A stretch of DNA of 64,000 nucleotides from Linnemannia elongata (Eukaryota; Mortierellomycota; Mortierellomycetes; Mortierellales; Mortierellaceae). How positions within the stretch are numbered: position 1 is the stretch's first letter; every line of letters begins with the position of its first letter. Positions 50,101 to 59,579 of this stretch are shown here, one piece after another. The notes under the pieces are model-generated. The model worked only from the letters and a program-made list of their open reading frames with translations, made no database searches and was not told the DNA's origin. The stretch spans positions 2,170,001 to 2,234,000 of the forward strand of contig JAXBDG010000002.1 in assembly GCA_036320915.1 (NCBI GenBank), written 5' to 3'. A program made the position numbers and the translations under genes.

Positions 50101-52518
50101 TACAACCCAGTCAAGATTGACAACGAAGAAGATGAAGTTGATGCCCAATCTGACGAATGTCCTAGTCCTTCCATGTTTGATGTCGAAGGCCCCTTGTTCC
50201 GACGAAACCTGCTCTCTGAGCCTTCTATTGTTCAATTTCTTTGTGACCGAGTGGAGTCGAGCTCTGACTTTGAGCAACAGCTTCGTGCAGTGATTGGCCT
50301 ATCCAAGACCGACGCCAGTGCAGCCATCGCCGCCACCAATGCGATCACGATCCTAGTCAGAGCTGGTGTGTCCTTCAATGGTGCTGACCTCCGAGGCGCC
50401 AAGATCCCAGGTGCCGATCTTTCAGGAGGCCAATTTGACTCTGCTCAGTTCCAAGGAGCCGACCTAACGGGAGCAGATTTATCAAGGAGCTGGTTGCGGC
50501 AGGTGGATCTGAGCAGGGCACAGCTGAAGGACGTTTGGTTTGGGGAGTTGCCATATCTTGAGATGGAGGATACTGTTAGATCCTGCGCCTATTCGCCTGA
50601 TGGGACGATGCTTGCTGCGGGGTTCGAGAAGGACGGTCTCGATATTTACAGCACTGCCTCACGGGCAAGAATTCTACAGATTCGCGACACTAGGGGAGTT
50701 TTGAGCGTTGTGTTCTCACCTGACAGCCAACAAATCGCATTTGGTAGCTACAATGGGACTGTACGAGTGTGGGATCTCACGAGCGGCGAGGAATTGCTGG
50801 CTATGGAAGGGCACACCAAGAGGACAAAATCGGTAAACTATTCACCTTGTGGCAAGCTGATCGCATCGGCCAGTCTCGACACCACAGTGCGGTTGTGGAG
50901 CTCGCAGACTGGAGAGTGCCTCTTTATTCTGAAAGGTCATGCGTCGGATGTCACGAGTGTGGTGTTTTCCCCAGACGGACGACAGCTCGTATCGGGCAGC
51001 TGGGACGAGACTATTCGGTTCTGGGATCCAGAGACAGGAGAGCCGGGGCGTGTGTTGAGGTCTTCGTTGGGAGAGGTTGACAGTCTTGCCTATTCTCCTG
51101 ATGGCATGTGGATTGCATCCGGTCACAGAGGCGGCTTGTTGCAGCTTTGGGATACAGTCTCCAGTGAGCCAGGGCCCGTCCTACAGGGTCACACTAGTAA
51201 CGTCCTTGGAGTCGCATTCTCACCTAACGGTCAATGGATCGCCTCTGCCAGCTGGGACACAACTGTGAAACTTTGGGATGCATCGACTGGGGCTCTTATT
51301 CTCAATTTGAGAGGTCACAACGCTAGCGTGCGAGACGTTGACTTCTCTCCCAACGGCCTTCAAATTGCATCGGGAGGCAAGGACATGAAGGTTCGACTGT
51401 GGGATCTGAGCTCTAGCTGGTTGAGCAATGGGCTGCAGGGACATCAAGTCAGCTCGGTGCTCAAGACAGCATACTCTCCCGACGGGATTTCGATCTTCAC
51501 CGCCAGTAAACGCAGTGTGCAACAATGGGACTCGAAGACAGGACGATCTTTACCAATGATGTTTCAGTTTCCGGGAGCAGTTTCGGTGAAAGCTGTGGAG
51601 TTTTCACCCGATGGCAATCAGATAGCGGCCGCCCTTGCGTTCTCCAATATCCAAGTATGGGACCGTCGAACCCGCGTAGCAGGACCTGTCTTCAAAGTTG
51701 AACAGTACGGTCTCTCCCATGTCGTCTATTCGCCTTGTGGTCGTTGGGTCGCTGCTTTCAACTGGAGTAAAACCATTTGGTTGTGGGATCTTCATAACAC
51801 TGCCGTCAAAGAGCATCATGTTCTCATCGAATTCGAGATTAAGGACCAATTTGAAGGTCGCAGCGTGACCTTCTCTCATGCAGGAGACCAGCTTGCGATT
51901 AGCTTTACTGATGGCTCCGTTCACATTTTTGATCCTCAATCAGGCCACCGTTTGTCATCCTTGCAGCTGGCGCAAGAAGACGTCGGGGTTCTGAAATATT
52001 CACCAGTCCGCCAGCAACTGGCCATCGGCAGCAGCGACAGCTCGATATATCTCTGGGATGGACAGTCGCAGGAGCCGAGTATCAAGCTGGATGGACACAG
52101 TGCGAAGGTCCAATCCATTGCTTATTCACCCTGCGCTCAGTGGATTGCTTCCGGCAGTCAGGACAGGACGGTGCGATTGTGGCATCGACGTCAAGAAGGC
52201 GAGGCGGATATTTGGCTTTGTGCTGGTGTGGTTCGTGCATTCTTTGGAATTGTGCTCGATATTGCATGGAATCCGGTCACTCCCATGGAGTTTGTAACGC
52301 ATTGCCTTGATCACTCTGTCCAAGTGTGGCGAATGTCGATCGATGGCGAAGGCATGGTTGTGAAGACGCTTTGGGGCTATAACATTGGAAACCTTTGTGC
52401 CGAGGGTCTTATCTTCAAGGATGCCACAGATCTGAGCCCGATGAACCAGAAGCTGCTGGTCCAGCGCGGTGCCGTCGACAGTACTTTGGTCCCTGAGGGA
52501 GAAGGATCAGACGCGTAG
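47164..52518 (+). CDS. NLR-like STAND protein, paralogue 2: helical domain, NACHT, pentapeptide, 14 WD40 (1784 aa)
   Basis: Domain order is identical to the gene at 18365: disordered Ser-rich N-terminus, ARM-like helices, Walker A GDSGAGKST at about 649-657, DGYDE Walker B, FRFVHRSMLEYF, pentapeptides (ADLSGGQFDSAQFQGADL) and 14 WD40 repeats. The NACHT part is about 90% identical by eye. The WD40 part is much less so, with changes clustered around GH-x(4)-V and in the S-x-x-D loop of each repeat. A convergent F-box gene lies downstream (53386), the only complete NACHT/F-box pair here. A role in non-self or stress sensing is inferred from the STAND family. Confidence 0.93.
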   Translation: MSKDSRSTPSGPPPHSASPSDPNTGHNDDNKSVSSQSIRKRDKLFNLFRSSSQKHKAKNIDSTSPKSSVKKASAVSAAVSAHRLSTVSTPECVDIDYAVATPAVKSTPSLVRPSPLLTKPRLDVFSQNVNMPAVRIPLPAFGVRIDTTPQLALCIGLLAKVHDVVDQREDFSQDLSSDTAARLAWVKAMRQDPTEQERLFRLGARMIDEFAKDAFKDSTEIAEMVLIGPVMDKEHYRGLLSCMIAAFDHSVILNVDLLQGLVQLVQSAPPESLVADDLVKILRLLRLRLQDTHQQSTIHPYHLTLAVSRVLDVMADHKVKDLSRVEDHEPLSGVLSSLSGSSDPYLMYQACYAFQALQYVPDDETALQSVLRHSIGVAGGLVEISAVMKLDLAAVLEGLGKLQKVLVSTAEVAGTVYEGFCSLMESGRGVFDSLKQGYGSGKKSPWYAAVRAAHALAQAGQLQDLNRLIYMAPCRRDPLFQWGICQLLGEIAFDDIWDAPVRQQAVELLGDLLQNDSLWGEDESVRTWMWSIIDQLGVFNDAAVSSSAIALVKILQKDHSASARLPYPLRNRLPLPKTSPTLTKVQKIPPLEYDLHRLRMLRLEQSHQDVYIPPMAKPSLKAKDENIFLLMEKMQEFLAGGRQVMLVLGDSGAGKSTFNRHLEHHLWSNYKPGDPIPLFINLPTIDRPDQDLVAKQLKFHTFSDDQIMEIKLNRQLILICDGYDESQQLVNLHKTNSLNQPGQWNTKMVISCRTQFLGPEYHSRFMPQGEGGHYDRPAPHLFQEAVISPFSKAQIENYVEQYVPLEPRTWGTKDYMDRLTTIPNLLDLVRNPFLLSLALEALPGVTEGKQDLSAIKITRAHLYDTFINHWLDVNKRRLERNNALSMDDRDMLSQLVSAGFVSLGLNYATKLAREIFDRQDGKPVVKYVHLSDKGTWKAEFFGPQPEIRLLRESSPLTRAGNQFRFVHRSMLEYFLSRAIYNPVKIDNEEDEVDAQSDECPSPSMFDVEGPLFRRNLLSEPSIVQFLCDRVESSSDFEQQLRAVIGLSKTDASAAIAATNAITILVRAGVSFNGADLRGAKIPGADLSGGQFDSAQFQGADLTGADLSRSWLRQVDLSRAQLKDVWFGELPYLEMEDTVRSCAYSPDGTMLAAGFEKDGLDIYSTASRARILQIRDTRGVLSVVFSPDSQQIAFGSYNGTVRVWDLTSGEELLAMEGHTKRTKSVNYSPCGKLIASASLDTTVRLWSSQTGECLFILKGHASDVTSVVFSPDGRQLVSGSWDETIRFWDPETGEPGRVLRSSLGEVDSLAYSPDGMWIASGHRGGLLQLWDTVSSEPGPVLQGHTSNVLGVAFSPNGQWIASASWDTTVKLWDASTGALILNLRGHNASVRDVDFSPNGLQIASGGKDMKVRLWDLSSSWLSNGLQGHQVSSVLKTAYSPDGISIFTASKRSVQQWDSKTGRSLPMMFQFPGAVSVKAVEFSPDGNQIAAALAFSNIQVWDRRTRVAGPVFKVEQYGLSHVVYSPCGRWVAAFNWSKTIWLWDLHNTAVKEHHVLIEFEIKDQFEGRSVTFSHAGDQLAISFTDGSVHIFDPQSGHRLSSLQLAQEDVGVLKYSPVRQQLAIGSSDSSIYLWDGQSQEPSIKLDGHSAKVQSIAYSPCAQWIASGSQDRTVRLWHRRQEGEADIWLCAGVVRAFFGIVLDIAWNPVTPMEFVTHCLDHSVQVWRMSIDGEGMVVKTLWGYNIGNLCAEGLIFKDATDLSPMNQKLLVQRGAVDSTLVPEGEGSDA

Positions 52519-52760
52519 GGCCTGTTATTTCCTGTTCCAATCAACACTCACCGCAGCCTTTTCCCTTTCAAATTGAATCTTGAGTTCATTGCCAGTTTTA
52601 TTTTTCAACGCTATTGCTGCTATCGATGATGTTGTAATTGTTATTATTGATGCTGTTGTTGCTGTTGTTGCTGTTGTTGCTGTTGTCGTTGGTTGTTGTT
52701 CGTTGTTGTGGTCGTAATTGTTTTTTTTTTGTTTTTTTTGTATGTATCTCTTGAGTTTTC
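52519..52760 (+). terminator. 3' flank of NACHT gene 2 with TTG microsatellite
   Basis: GGCCTGTTATTTCC follows the stop, as in gene 1. The TTG/CTG repeat and T-runs lie at about 52620-52740. No specific poly(A) signal stands out. Confidence 0.4.
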
Positions 52761-53250
52761 GGGCAATTCAGGAGGATCAATGCTCTCCAAGAGCCGGCTC
52801 TTCGTCTTCCTCATAGCAGCTACCTTGGCCATGTCCCTCGATATCATCAGAGCCACCACCTTCCTCAAGGTCCTCATCAGAACTAGCAATGACCCACTCG
52901 TTTAACTCAGACTCCAAGTCTGACCCGTGGTATTGCCGAGGTGTCGAAAGAGGTGTAGTGTGGATATGACGATCCATCCTAGGCCAGTTGGCCTTAATTA
53001 ACTCCGGCTCCTTGTCACCGTTAATATTCACCTCCGTGCCTGGTACAACGAATATGCGCCGCTTCACCAGATTTCCAAGAAGGTCTATTCCCGTGTCAAA
53101 TGACAGTGCTAGGCAATCATATTACTGGTACTCCTAAAAGGAGTCTCCTGACGATTCCGAGTTCCAGCTGCTCTTGGAGATCCCAATGTCAAAACCCACC
53201 TCTCTTAGCCTTGTCTGTGCACAGACTGCCCAGCAGAGATCCAAACTCTC
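52760..53250 (-). pseudogene. C-terminal relic of an F-box paralogue, copy 3 (best preserved)
   Basis: The minus strand reads KRRIFVVPGTEVNINGDKEP, then WPRMDRH, a Ser/Asp/Glu-rich tail (ASSDEDLEEGGGSDD) and EEDEEPALGEH. It aligns with the end of intact F-box proteins, which also finish in WxxxNWPK and, for the 3109 gene, an acidic tail. No F-box or start is present, so it is a truncated remnant. A short expressed ORF of up to 96 codons cannot be excluded. Confidence 0.5.
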
Positions 53251-53385
53251 TTGGTGCATGTCCTTATAAATTTAAACCCTGCACGAACTCCCTGTAAACG
53301 ACCAATACTGAAAAAAATCAGTTCTTTACTTTACAAAAAGGTTGCCTCGTCGTGGTTGGTATTGAGAGCGTCTTCTGCATAGCAT

Positions 53386-54597
53386 TCATCGACGTCTTTC
53401 ATAAAATTTCTTGAACCTAACATCCACCTTCGGCCAGTTCTTCTGGACCCACTCCTTTTCCTCAGCATTGTAAATCCCGTTGTCCAGATACCACAGCTCA
53501 ACAACCCGCAGATTCTGAAGGTCTTTCAGCACGTCCAGCCCACTCTCCAGAGTCATCGAAAGGCAGTCATATTGCCAGACACGCCTCTTGCTGATCTTCC
53601 TGTACGCGTTTGTCATTTCGTCGAGCTGAGTGCTCAACCTGAGTTCTCGCAGCTTGGTGAATCGCGCGAGTTTGGTATACACCCGGCGCTGGAGGTCAAG
53701 ACTCTCCTGACGTGTCCCGCTCCTGACCTTTTCTTGAATAATCGGTGTGCGAGGGATCTCTGGTCGAGGAATCCCCCTAATCGCGCAACCAAAGACTTCG
53801 AGGTCTAAGCAGACCCATTCCGAATCCAAAATCTTCCCGGCCTCCAACCATCCACCATAGTTGTTCAAACAATTGAACTCAAAGTAGATTTCCTTGAGCT
53901 TGGGAAGCGAACAAAGCAGCCGATCGATCAGCTGCCAACCGCACACATAGTCACCTCCAAACCGGACAACCTCGAGTGTCGCAGCATGTTTGATGAGTGC
54001 CTCAACAGTCTTGTCTCCGATCTTGTAGCCCTCTCTGTCCCTGTGGGTCCACTCGAATTTCTCGAGCCGAGGCGAGAAGGAAAACAACCTCAATCCTGCA
54101 GAACACCGGTCGAGAAGCTGAGCAAGGTCTTTCTCACTTTCGTCATTAGCGTATTCGCTTCCATCGCCGTATTCGGCTCCATCGATCGACAGTGAGGTCA
54201 GCCGCGGGAAGGTTGTTGGACAACCCGTTAAGAAGCTGTCCAAGAAGAACATGCTGGTCTCGATATCAATAGATTCAACCAGATGACCATTCTTCTCCAA
54301 AGCTCCTGACCTGGCGCAGGCCTTGACCCCCATAGTATCGTGGTGATCATACCTCGGTTTGTGGTATTCGTCGTAGTTGAAGCTGTAGATGTCATTGTCG
54401 TCGTCGTCGTCGTCGTTGCTGTCGTCGATTTTGTATGTTGGCGGAGGATCGCGAATATGTCTCCAAAGGAATGGGTGGGTCATCTTGTTCCAGGCCTTGC
54501 AGACGCGGATGCAAGAAGCCAGGTCGACCTGGGTTAGGTGTGAGACGACCATAGTTTGTACCTCATAAGGGAGGTTGTCGAACGATGTCCTGTCCAT
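53386..54597 (-). CDS. F-box protein, family 1, intact (403 aa)
   Basis: It starts MDRTSFDNLPYEVQ. The F-box spans about residues 7-50 (LPYEVQTMVVSHLTQ, CIRVCKAWNKMTHPFLWRHI) and would bind Skp1. A run of Asp/Asn follows at about 60-75. Leucine-rich segments then continue to the end (FPRLTSLSIDG, LLCSLPKLKEIYFEF, ARFTKLRELRLS, LKDLQNLRVVEL), with a basic C-terminus. The ATG at 54597 is used because upstream in-frame codons contain no ATG and all copies share it. It is the only full-length member of its close group; the copies at 11.9, 36.7 and 61.0 kb are broken. It converges with NACHT gene 2. Substrate unknown. Confidence 0.85.
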   Translation of the reverse strand: MDRTSFDNLPYEVQTMVVSHLTQVDLASCIRVCKAWNKMTHPFLWRHIRDPPPTYKIDDSNDDDDDDNDIYSFNYDEYHKPRYDHHDTMGVKACARSGALEKNGHLVESIDIETSMFFLDSFLTGCPTTFPRLTSLSIDGAEYGDGSEYANDESEKDLAQLLDRCSAGLRLFSFSPRLEKFEWTHRDREGYKIGDKTVEALIKHAATLEVVRFGGDYVCGWQLIDRLLCSLPKLKEIYFEFNCLNNYGGWLEAGKILDSEWVCLDLEVFGCAIRGIPRPEIPRTPIIQEKVRSGTRQESLDLQRRVYTKLARFTKLRELRLSTQLDEMTNAYRKISKRRVWQYDCLSMTLESGLDVLKDLQNLRVVELWYLDNGIYNAEEKEWVQKNWPKVDVRFKKFYERRR

Positions 54598-54989
54598 GCT
54601 GGGATGGTTCACTTCGTGCTAGTAAGATGCCGAAAGAGAGTTGACAAGAGATGTTGACTGAATGAGCATGCGGAGAAATACGTGATCAAAACAAAGATAA
54701 CAGTCACTAATCTTGAATGAAGTTTAGTGGCGTAGAATCAAGGTTATCATGTTTCAAAGATGATCAGGTTCCTAAAAACAAGGCTAACTTGATTGATTTG
54801 TTTGCTCGAGAGAATAGGAAGGGTCGAAGAGACGCAACAAGAAAAAGTTGTTATAGTGAGATGAGCAAGCGATGAATCATACACGTCATGAGTGCAAAAC
54901 AGCGCAAACAAAATGAAAACGTGAAGGGAGAAGGTGTATAACGAACAAAAAAGGAGACCATTTTCACAAAGGCAGTTCGCAGTTCACAA

Positions 54990-55420
54990 TAGTTGAGCCT
55001 CTGGGCAAAGAATTTCACGGGTCTGTATCAACGCTCTTTTTTACATATCGCCGTATGTGCGCGGAACTCTAAGTATTTGAATTTGTTTCTTTCTACAATT
55101 GTGCCTTCTATGCTTGTTTACCGCATTTGCCTTCTCCCTAGGATGTCCGTCCTAACAGCAAGAGGAGTTGAAATGGGTCTGAAACCTCCCTCAGTAAGAC
55201 AAACAAAGTGATTGATGGCGGTGGGATGGGGATCTCTCTCAATAAGACATGGAAATGGATATATGACCATGAGATCTTTTCAAAGCATGGCTTCACTTTC
55301 CGGATGACAGCCTTTCCAGCAGGAGTCTTCTACTTATCGACTCATGCGGAGCCCACGGCAACTCTAGACGCAGCAACTCTAGCGGCAACGATTTAAATGC
55401 ATGAGAGACATGGAGACATC
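54990..55420. repeat. Truncated cassette spacer after F-box copy D
   Basis: Segment X is missing after GAGCCTCTGGG. Instead, from about 55100, the spacer motif resumes (GATGTCCGTCCTAACAGCAAGAGGAGTT, compare 7267 and 16325). The cassette is therefore truncated and joined to transposon-derived DNA. Confidence 0.5.
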
Positions 55421-55429
55421 TTCTGATCG

Positions 55430-55620
55430 AGCGTCTGCCACTCAATTCAACATCCGTTACCCAACCTTTAGACCAAGGCATATTCAGTGTATTCAAACGA
55501 CAGTACCTCGACTCGCTCAGCAACAGAGCAGTTGGTTACAAAAAGTACGCCACCGGAGAGAAGATTACCAACGGCAAGGCATGGTTGCTTATTCCGCACG
55601 CGTGATCGCATATCAAGGCC
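55430..55620 (+). pseudogene. DDE (pogo/Tigger-like) transposase relic
   Basis: One frame reads VTQPLDQGIFSVFKRQYLDS, then KKYATGEKITNGKAWLLIPH and a stop. T/S-QPLD-x-G-x-F-x-x-K-x-x-Y is the signature of DDE_1 superfamily (pogo/Tigger/jerky) transposases just after the second catalytic Asp. The rest of the transposase was not found in frame upstream, so only a fragment survives. Confidence 0.6.
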
Positions 55621-55819
55621 GCAGCAGTGATGCGTTGATTTTGTAAGGCGGGGGTTTTCTCAAAAGCGCAAAGCGACAAGCTGGAGCAGGAATCAATATT
55701 TGTGGGGAGCAAACACCACTACATCCACCTGTGATGGACACGGATGCAAGTCAAGTCAAGGGGCATTATGTACGATTGATTGCTACGGTCATGGAAGGGG
55801 AAAGGATTCGGTTCTCCCT

Positions 55820-56062
55820 CGATAAGGATCAAAGGACGCACAAGATATAGCAGAGGAGATTAATCAGAAAGTGCGCAACATGATCACCAAGAGGTACGGC
55901 CTACGAGAGAGGAGCTCTTCCATCGAGACTGAGGCTGTCGAATCGTTCAAGTCAAGGCATGAATCGGATTTGGCAAAGATGGTGGTTGAGTTGCTTGGAG
56001 AGGAGAACGCGAGCTGCCGAAAGACTGCACGGTACTTGATTCGTAATTCTTCCCAGAGTTAA
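55820..56062 (+). pseudogene. Unidentified helical ORF next to the transposase relic
   Basis: The frame AEEINQKVRNMITKRYGLRE continues through VESFKSRHESDLAKMVVELL to a stop at 56062. It looks coding (amphipathic, charged) but has no clear start. It may be the C-terminal exon of the DDE element or of a lost host gene. Confidence 0.3.
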
Positions 56063-56069
56063 CCTCAAA

Positions 56070-57158
56070 GTTCGGCAATTTGACAAAATCACGTTGGAGG
56101 GGAGGACAAAAGTGTACCTTTGCTTACAGAGAACGATTCAAGCCATTGTTGCATATTGTGCTGTGGAAACCGATGCGTCCCCTTGCATCGCCTCTGTTGC
56201 TGTTGAACACTTCTCCTTGCCATATCCATCTATATAGACCATGGCTCCCTTAGTCTTCTTCCTGTATATATAGCTGTGTCATAGAAACAAAGATCATCAT
56301 CATTGCTCCAACTCTTGCCCCTGTCCCCTGATTCCTTCGTCTCCGCCTACAGCTATCGCACAGGCATCAGTCAGAAAAGGAAATAAATGTGACATGGCAA
56401 AGTCGGAGTCATGTCAAGAGTCGACAGAACAGAGTGGTTGCGGCCGCTTGCAAAAAGTGAAAGGAAAAAAAAAACCTTAAGTGATATATATGGTAGCTCC
56501 GGTACACACGCCGTCTTTTTGTTTTTGTTTTTGTTTTTACACTGCCCGAAACTTTATTTAATTTGTGAGCGGTCCATTTCTGGCGACAAGACAGTGTCTT
56601 TCCTGCACTTGTGCAATAGCAACAGAGGCAAGGCGAGAAGATAAGGTGTAATAGTAGCAGAGGCAAGGCAAGGGGACAAAAAGGGCAAGGAGGGGACAAG
56701 AGGAGAAGGAAGAGGATCAAGAGGAAAGGGTTAAGAACCGGTGATGTCTACTGTACAAGGGAACCGGGGTATTTACATGGTTTGGGTGCAAGGTGTTAAC
56801 GGTGTGGTCTGCCGGAGGTGTGTTCAGCTGGTCGGGTAAATTAGATGGGTGAGTGTTTAGAGATGTCTAAATAGATGGAGCTTGCAAAAGCGGCGTCATA
56901 AAGGAACCTAATCTTAATTATCCGGCAGTCCTTTCCTGCAGGTTGTCCTTGTTCACAAAAAAAACGCTTAAAAGCACTCACCTTTGTCCCTGTTCGCCTC
57001 AACTCCATTTCCAGCTCTTCCTCGTTTGCCTTGAACCTGTAATTGAAATCGCCTTTCGACATCTTCCTACTGCTTCGTCCTCTTTTCTCTCCTTCCTTCT
57101 CTTTCTAATTCTTACCTCTTATCCTCCACTCTCTCTGAACAGTGCATTCCTTGCAGTC
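56070..57158. promoter_or_regulatory. Intergenic and upstream region of the membrane-protein gene
   Basis: A TATATATAG lies near 56261, and T/G-run repeats (TTTTTGTTTTTGTTTTTG) near 56517. The T/C-rich leader directly before 57159 is typical of the 5'UTRs in this window. No other gene is supported. Confidence 0.35.
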
Positions 57159-59037
57159 ATGGCCGCATATTTTTTACTCCTCAATGTGACGGGTATCATC
57201 GGTCTAATCAGCACGATCCTAAGTGCCCTATTCTCCCTTGCCACAGGTCTCATTTACAACGCCTTTGATAGAACCAACTTGCACTTTCGTATGGCAGGGG
57301 CAGGGGGTTTCTTCGATCGACTCAAGGTATTCGGGCAGGAATGGTCAAAAGCGGGAGGTTGTGGTCGCAACTGTTGCCTCACGCTCGTCATGCTGCTACT
57401 CTCCCTGGCCAGCACAGCAATCCCGTTTATTGTTACATCCGGTATCAAGGCAAGCACGGGTCCCAAATATCTCCCAGAGGACACCTGGAGCACCAACTTC
57501 ACCTATAACCCGTCGGACACCACTCCCTCATTCACGTTGCCAGCTCGAGGGAACTCTACCGTGGTACTCACAAATCTATACAACTCGATCACTGAATATC
57601 AAGATGTGTTGTTGGACTTCAAGGTCTTGTCCACGGCGACAAATACAACGATTTGCGGAGTCAATACCAACTACCTTGGCCCTGTGCCATGCGATCATCC
57701 AACGCCCGGAACCATCTCGCTCACTCGCCAACTCTACACCTTCTTAAAGAATGACACCCCAAGCTGTGATCCAACCTCTGATGGCTGCGAATTGATGTCG
57801 ATGAGAACGACCTTGGCGAGCTGGGCGGACTACACTACCATCTTCGATACTCCCTGGACAGTCATGTACAATGACCATCAGGGCAATAGCATTCCGATTG
57901 CAAACGTCTCGAGAGCCCTTGGCACGGCAAACTCTTATCAGAACGGATACCTCGCTGAAAGACCTACGACTTTACTTGTCGGTTATCCAGAGAGCAACGG
58001 CGTGTCACTCATGGCCACCTTCACCACAGCAAGTTTTCAGACCGCACTCGTTGAAGATTTCACGTTCTGCATGGCTTTCCTCCAAATCATCGGTTCAAAC
58101 AATCCATTGTGCCAGTCTATCTTTGTGGCGTTAAATGCCTCGGCTCACACCCCGCCACTGATTGGGACTACTGCCAGTAACAGAGTCACACTGGTGTATA
58201 ATGCGCCCTCGGCTCTTTCCGACAATTCGTCCCATATCACTTGCGTTTTATACGAAGTTAATTTACCACGACCGGAACAAGAAAACCGAGCCGTACACAG
58301 GTGAGCTATAATCGCGTGTACATAGGGAACGAAGGGTCTATAAGGACTCTTCGTCCCTGGATTGAACAGATCTCTCTCTTTGTTTCGTTATTCTATTTTC
58401 TCCATAACCTCATTGCTTATCATAACCCCGGTTGTTATTTTCCAATAGGGTCTCTTGCCGCGAGCTCCGAGTCGCAGTTATGACAAACACTGGAGCAATT
58501 CCCAGTTCGAGGTATCCCCACTACGCCATGGTGACGATTTATAATGCCATGGCGCCAAACCAGGTTGATTACAATCAGTTGTTACAGCTCAAAGAGGGTA
58601 GCCCCGACAGTCCGTTCCGTCCCGAGTCCCTTGATCGTGTTGCGGATCAGGTCGTGGACTTGTTGAAAAACATTACCGAACGACTTTATCCGTTCGCGGC
58701 CAACAACTCGGCCGTTGTACAGTGGATTGTCATTTACCCCGGGATCTCGTTCGAGCATTGGTCGTTTGTGTTTATGGGCGTTGTGGTGGGACTCGTCGTG
58801 GTAATTTATGCGCTGGATAAAAAGATGAACGATGAGTTTTCCAGGATGGATGTCGTGAAATTGATCGAGAAGACGACCAAGACGCCTTCTAGCGAGAAAT
58901 TTATGTATCCGCGATGGAAGTTGGTTCAGAAGGAAGGAGTGTATCGTGTGTTGCTGAGGGGACAGGAGGTCGGTATCGTAGCGACCAGTGAGCTCGAAAA
59001 GCTGAATGACGAAGACTACTATTATAGGGAGGAATAA
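57159..59037 (+). CDS. Membrane protein with large extracytoplasmic domain, two exons (576 aa), function unknown
   Basis: Exon 1 is 57159-58300 and exon 2 is 58449-59037. The intron 58301-58448 has GTGAGC/CCAATAG borders, and joining restores the frame (...AVHR-VSCREL...). Hydrophobic helices lie at about residues 3-28 (LLLNVTGIIGLISTILSALF), 70-95 (LTLVMLLLSLASTAIPFIV) and near 490-510 (FVFMGVVVGLVVVIYAL). Between the second and third is a ~390-residue domain with many N-x-S/T sites and paired cysteines, probably lumenal or extracellular. The cytoplasmic tail is charged and ends DEDYYYREE. No family is recognised. The ATG at 57159 is chosen because it starts directly at the first hydrophobic segment. 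Confidence 0.78.
58301..58448 (+). other. Intron in the membrane-protein gene
   Basis: The donor GTGAGC follows ACACAG and the acceptor is TTTTCCAATAG. It is phase 2, and stop codons lie inside the unspliced frame. A branch-like CATAAC lies near 58400. Confidence 0.75.
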
Positions 59038-59039
59038 AA

Positions 59040-59575
59040 TAAACGATAACCATACGGTGACCGTAACAGAAGTGTCATCTAAACGCTGTCAACAATGGTT
59101 TCATAACATGCAATACCACCGCCCACCATGTCTTCATTGACGACATTCCTAACACCAATCGTGCAACAGAGATTCCTCTATCATATTGTGACAGGCGCGA
59201 CGAATTGTAGCCGATCAGAGGGAGTTTATGTTTGAGAGTCAAGAGAGAACATTGGAAGAGTGGGAAGCAGATAATGGTTTTAATGTTAGCCATCAAAATT
59301 GAACACGAATCGTGATTCCTACTTCATTTATGAGATGCTCATTCCTACTGTAACAATCTAACCTCTGATTCCTCGCAGACCTTTATTTTATTCTTACATT
59401 TGTGCCACTTCATCCTCATTGACACCTGTAAGATCAAACGCTAGAAAACACATATTGAAAGTAATGACGTTGAATGATCAAATAAATGAAAAAAATTGCA
59501 TCAACTGATATCATCTGTTTCTTCTTCTGCTCTCTTCCACCATTACCCATCCTTTCCTATAGAATCACTCACGCG
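59040..59575. other. Intergenic DNA between the membrane gene and a NACHT relic
   Basis: AATAAA at 59038-59043 overlaps the end of the membrane gene and may be its poly(A) signal. No coding signal is found in the remainder. Confidence 0.4.
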
Positions 59576-59579
59576 ATGT

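Noticed and set aside
53572..54195. Plus-strand ORFs inside the F-box genes (repeated at 36948 and 61562)
   Set aside because: They recur only because the F-box gene is duplicated; the minus strand carries the recognisable protein.
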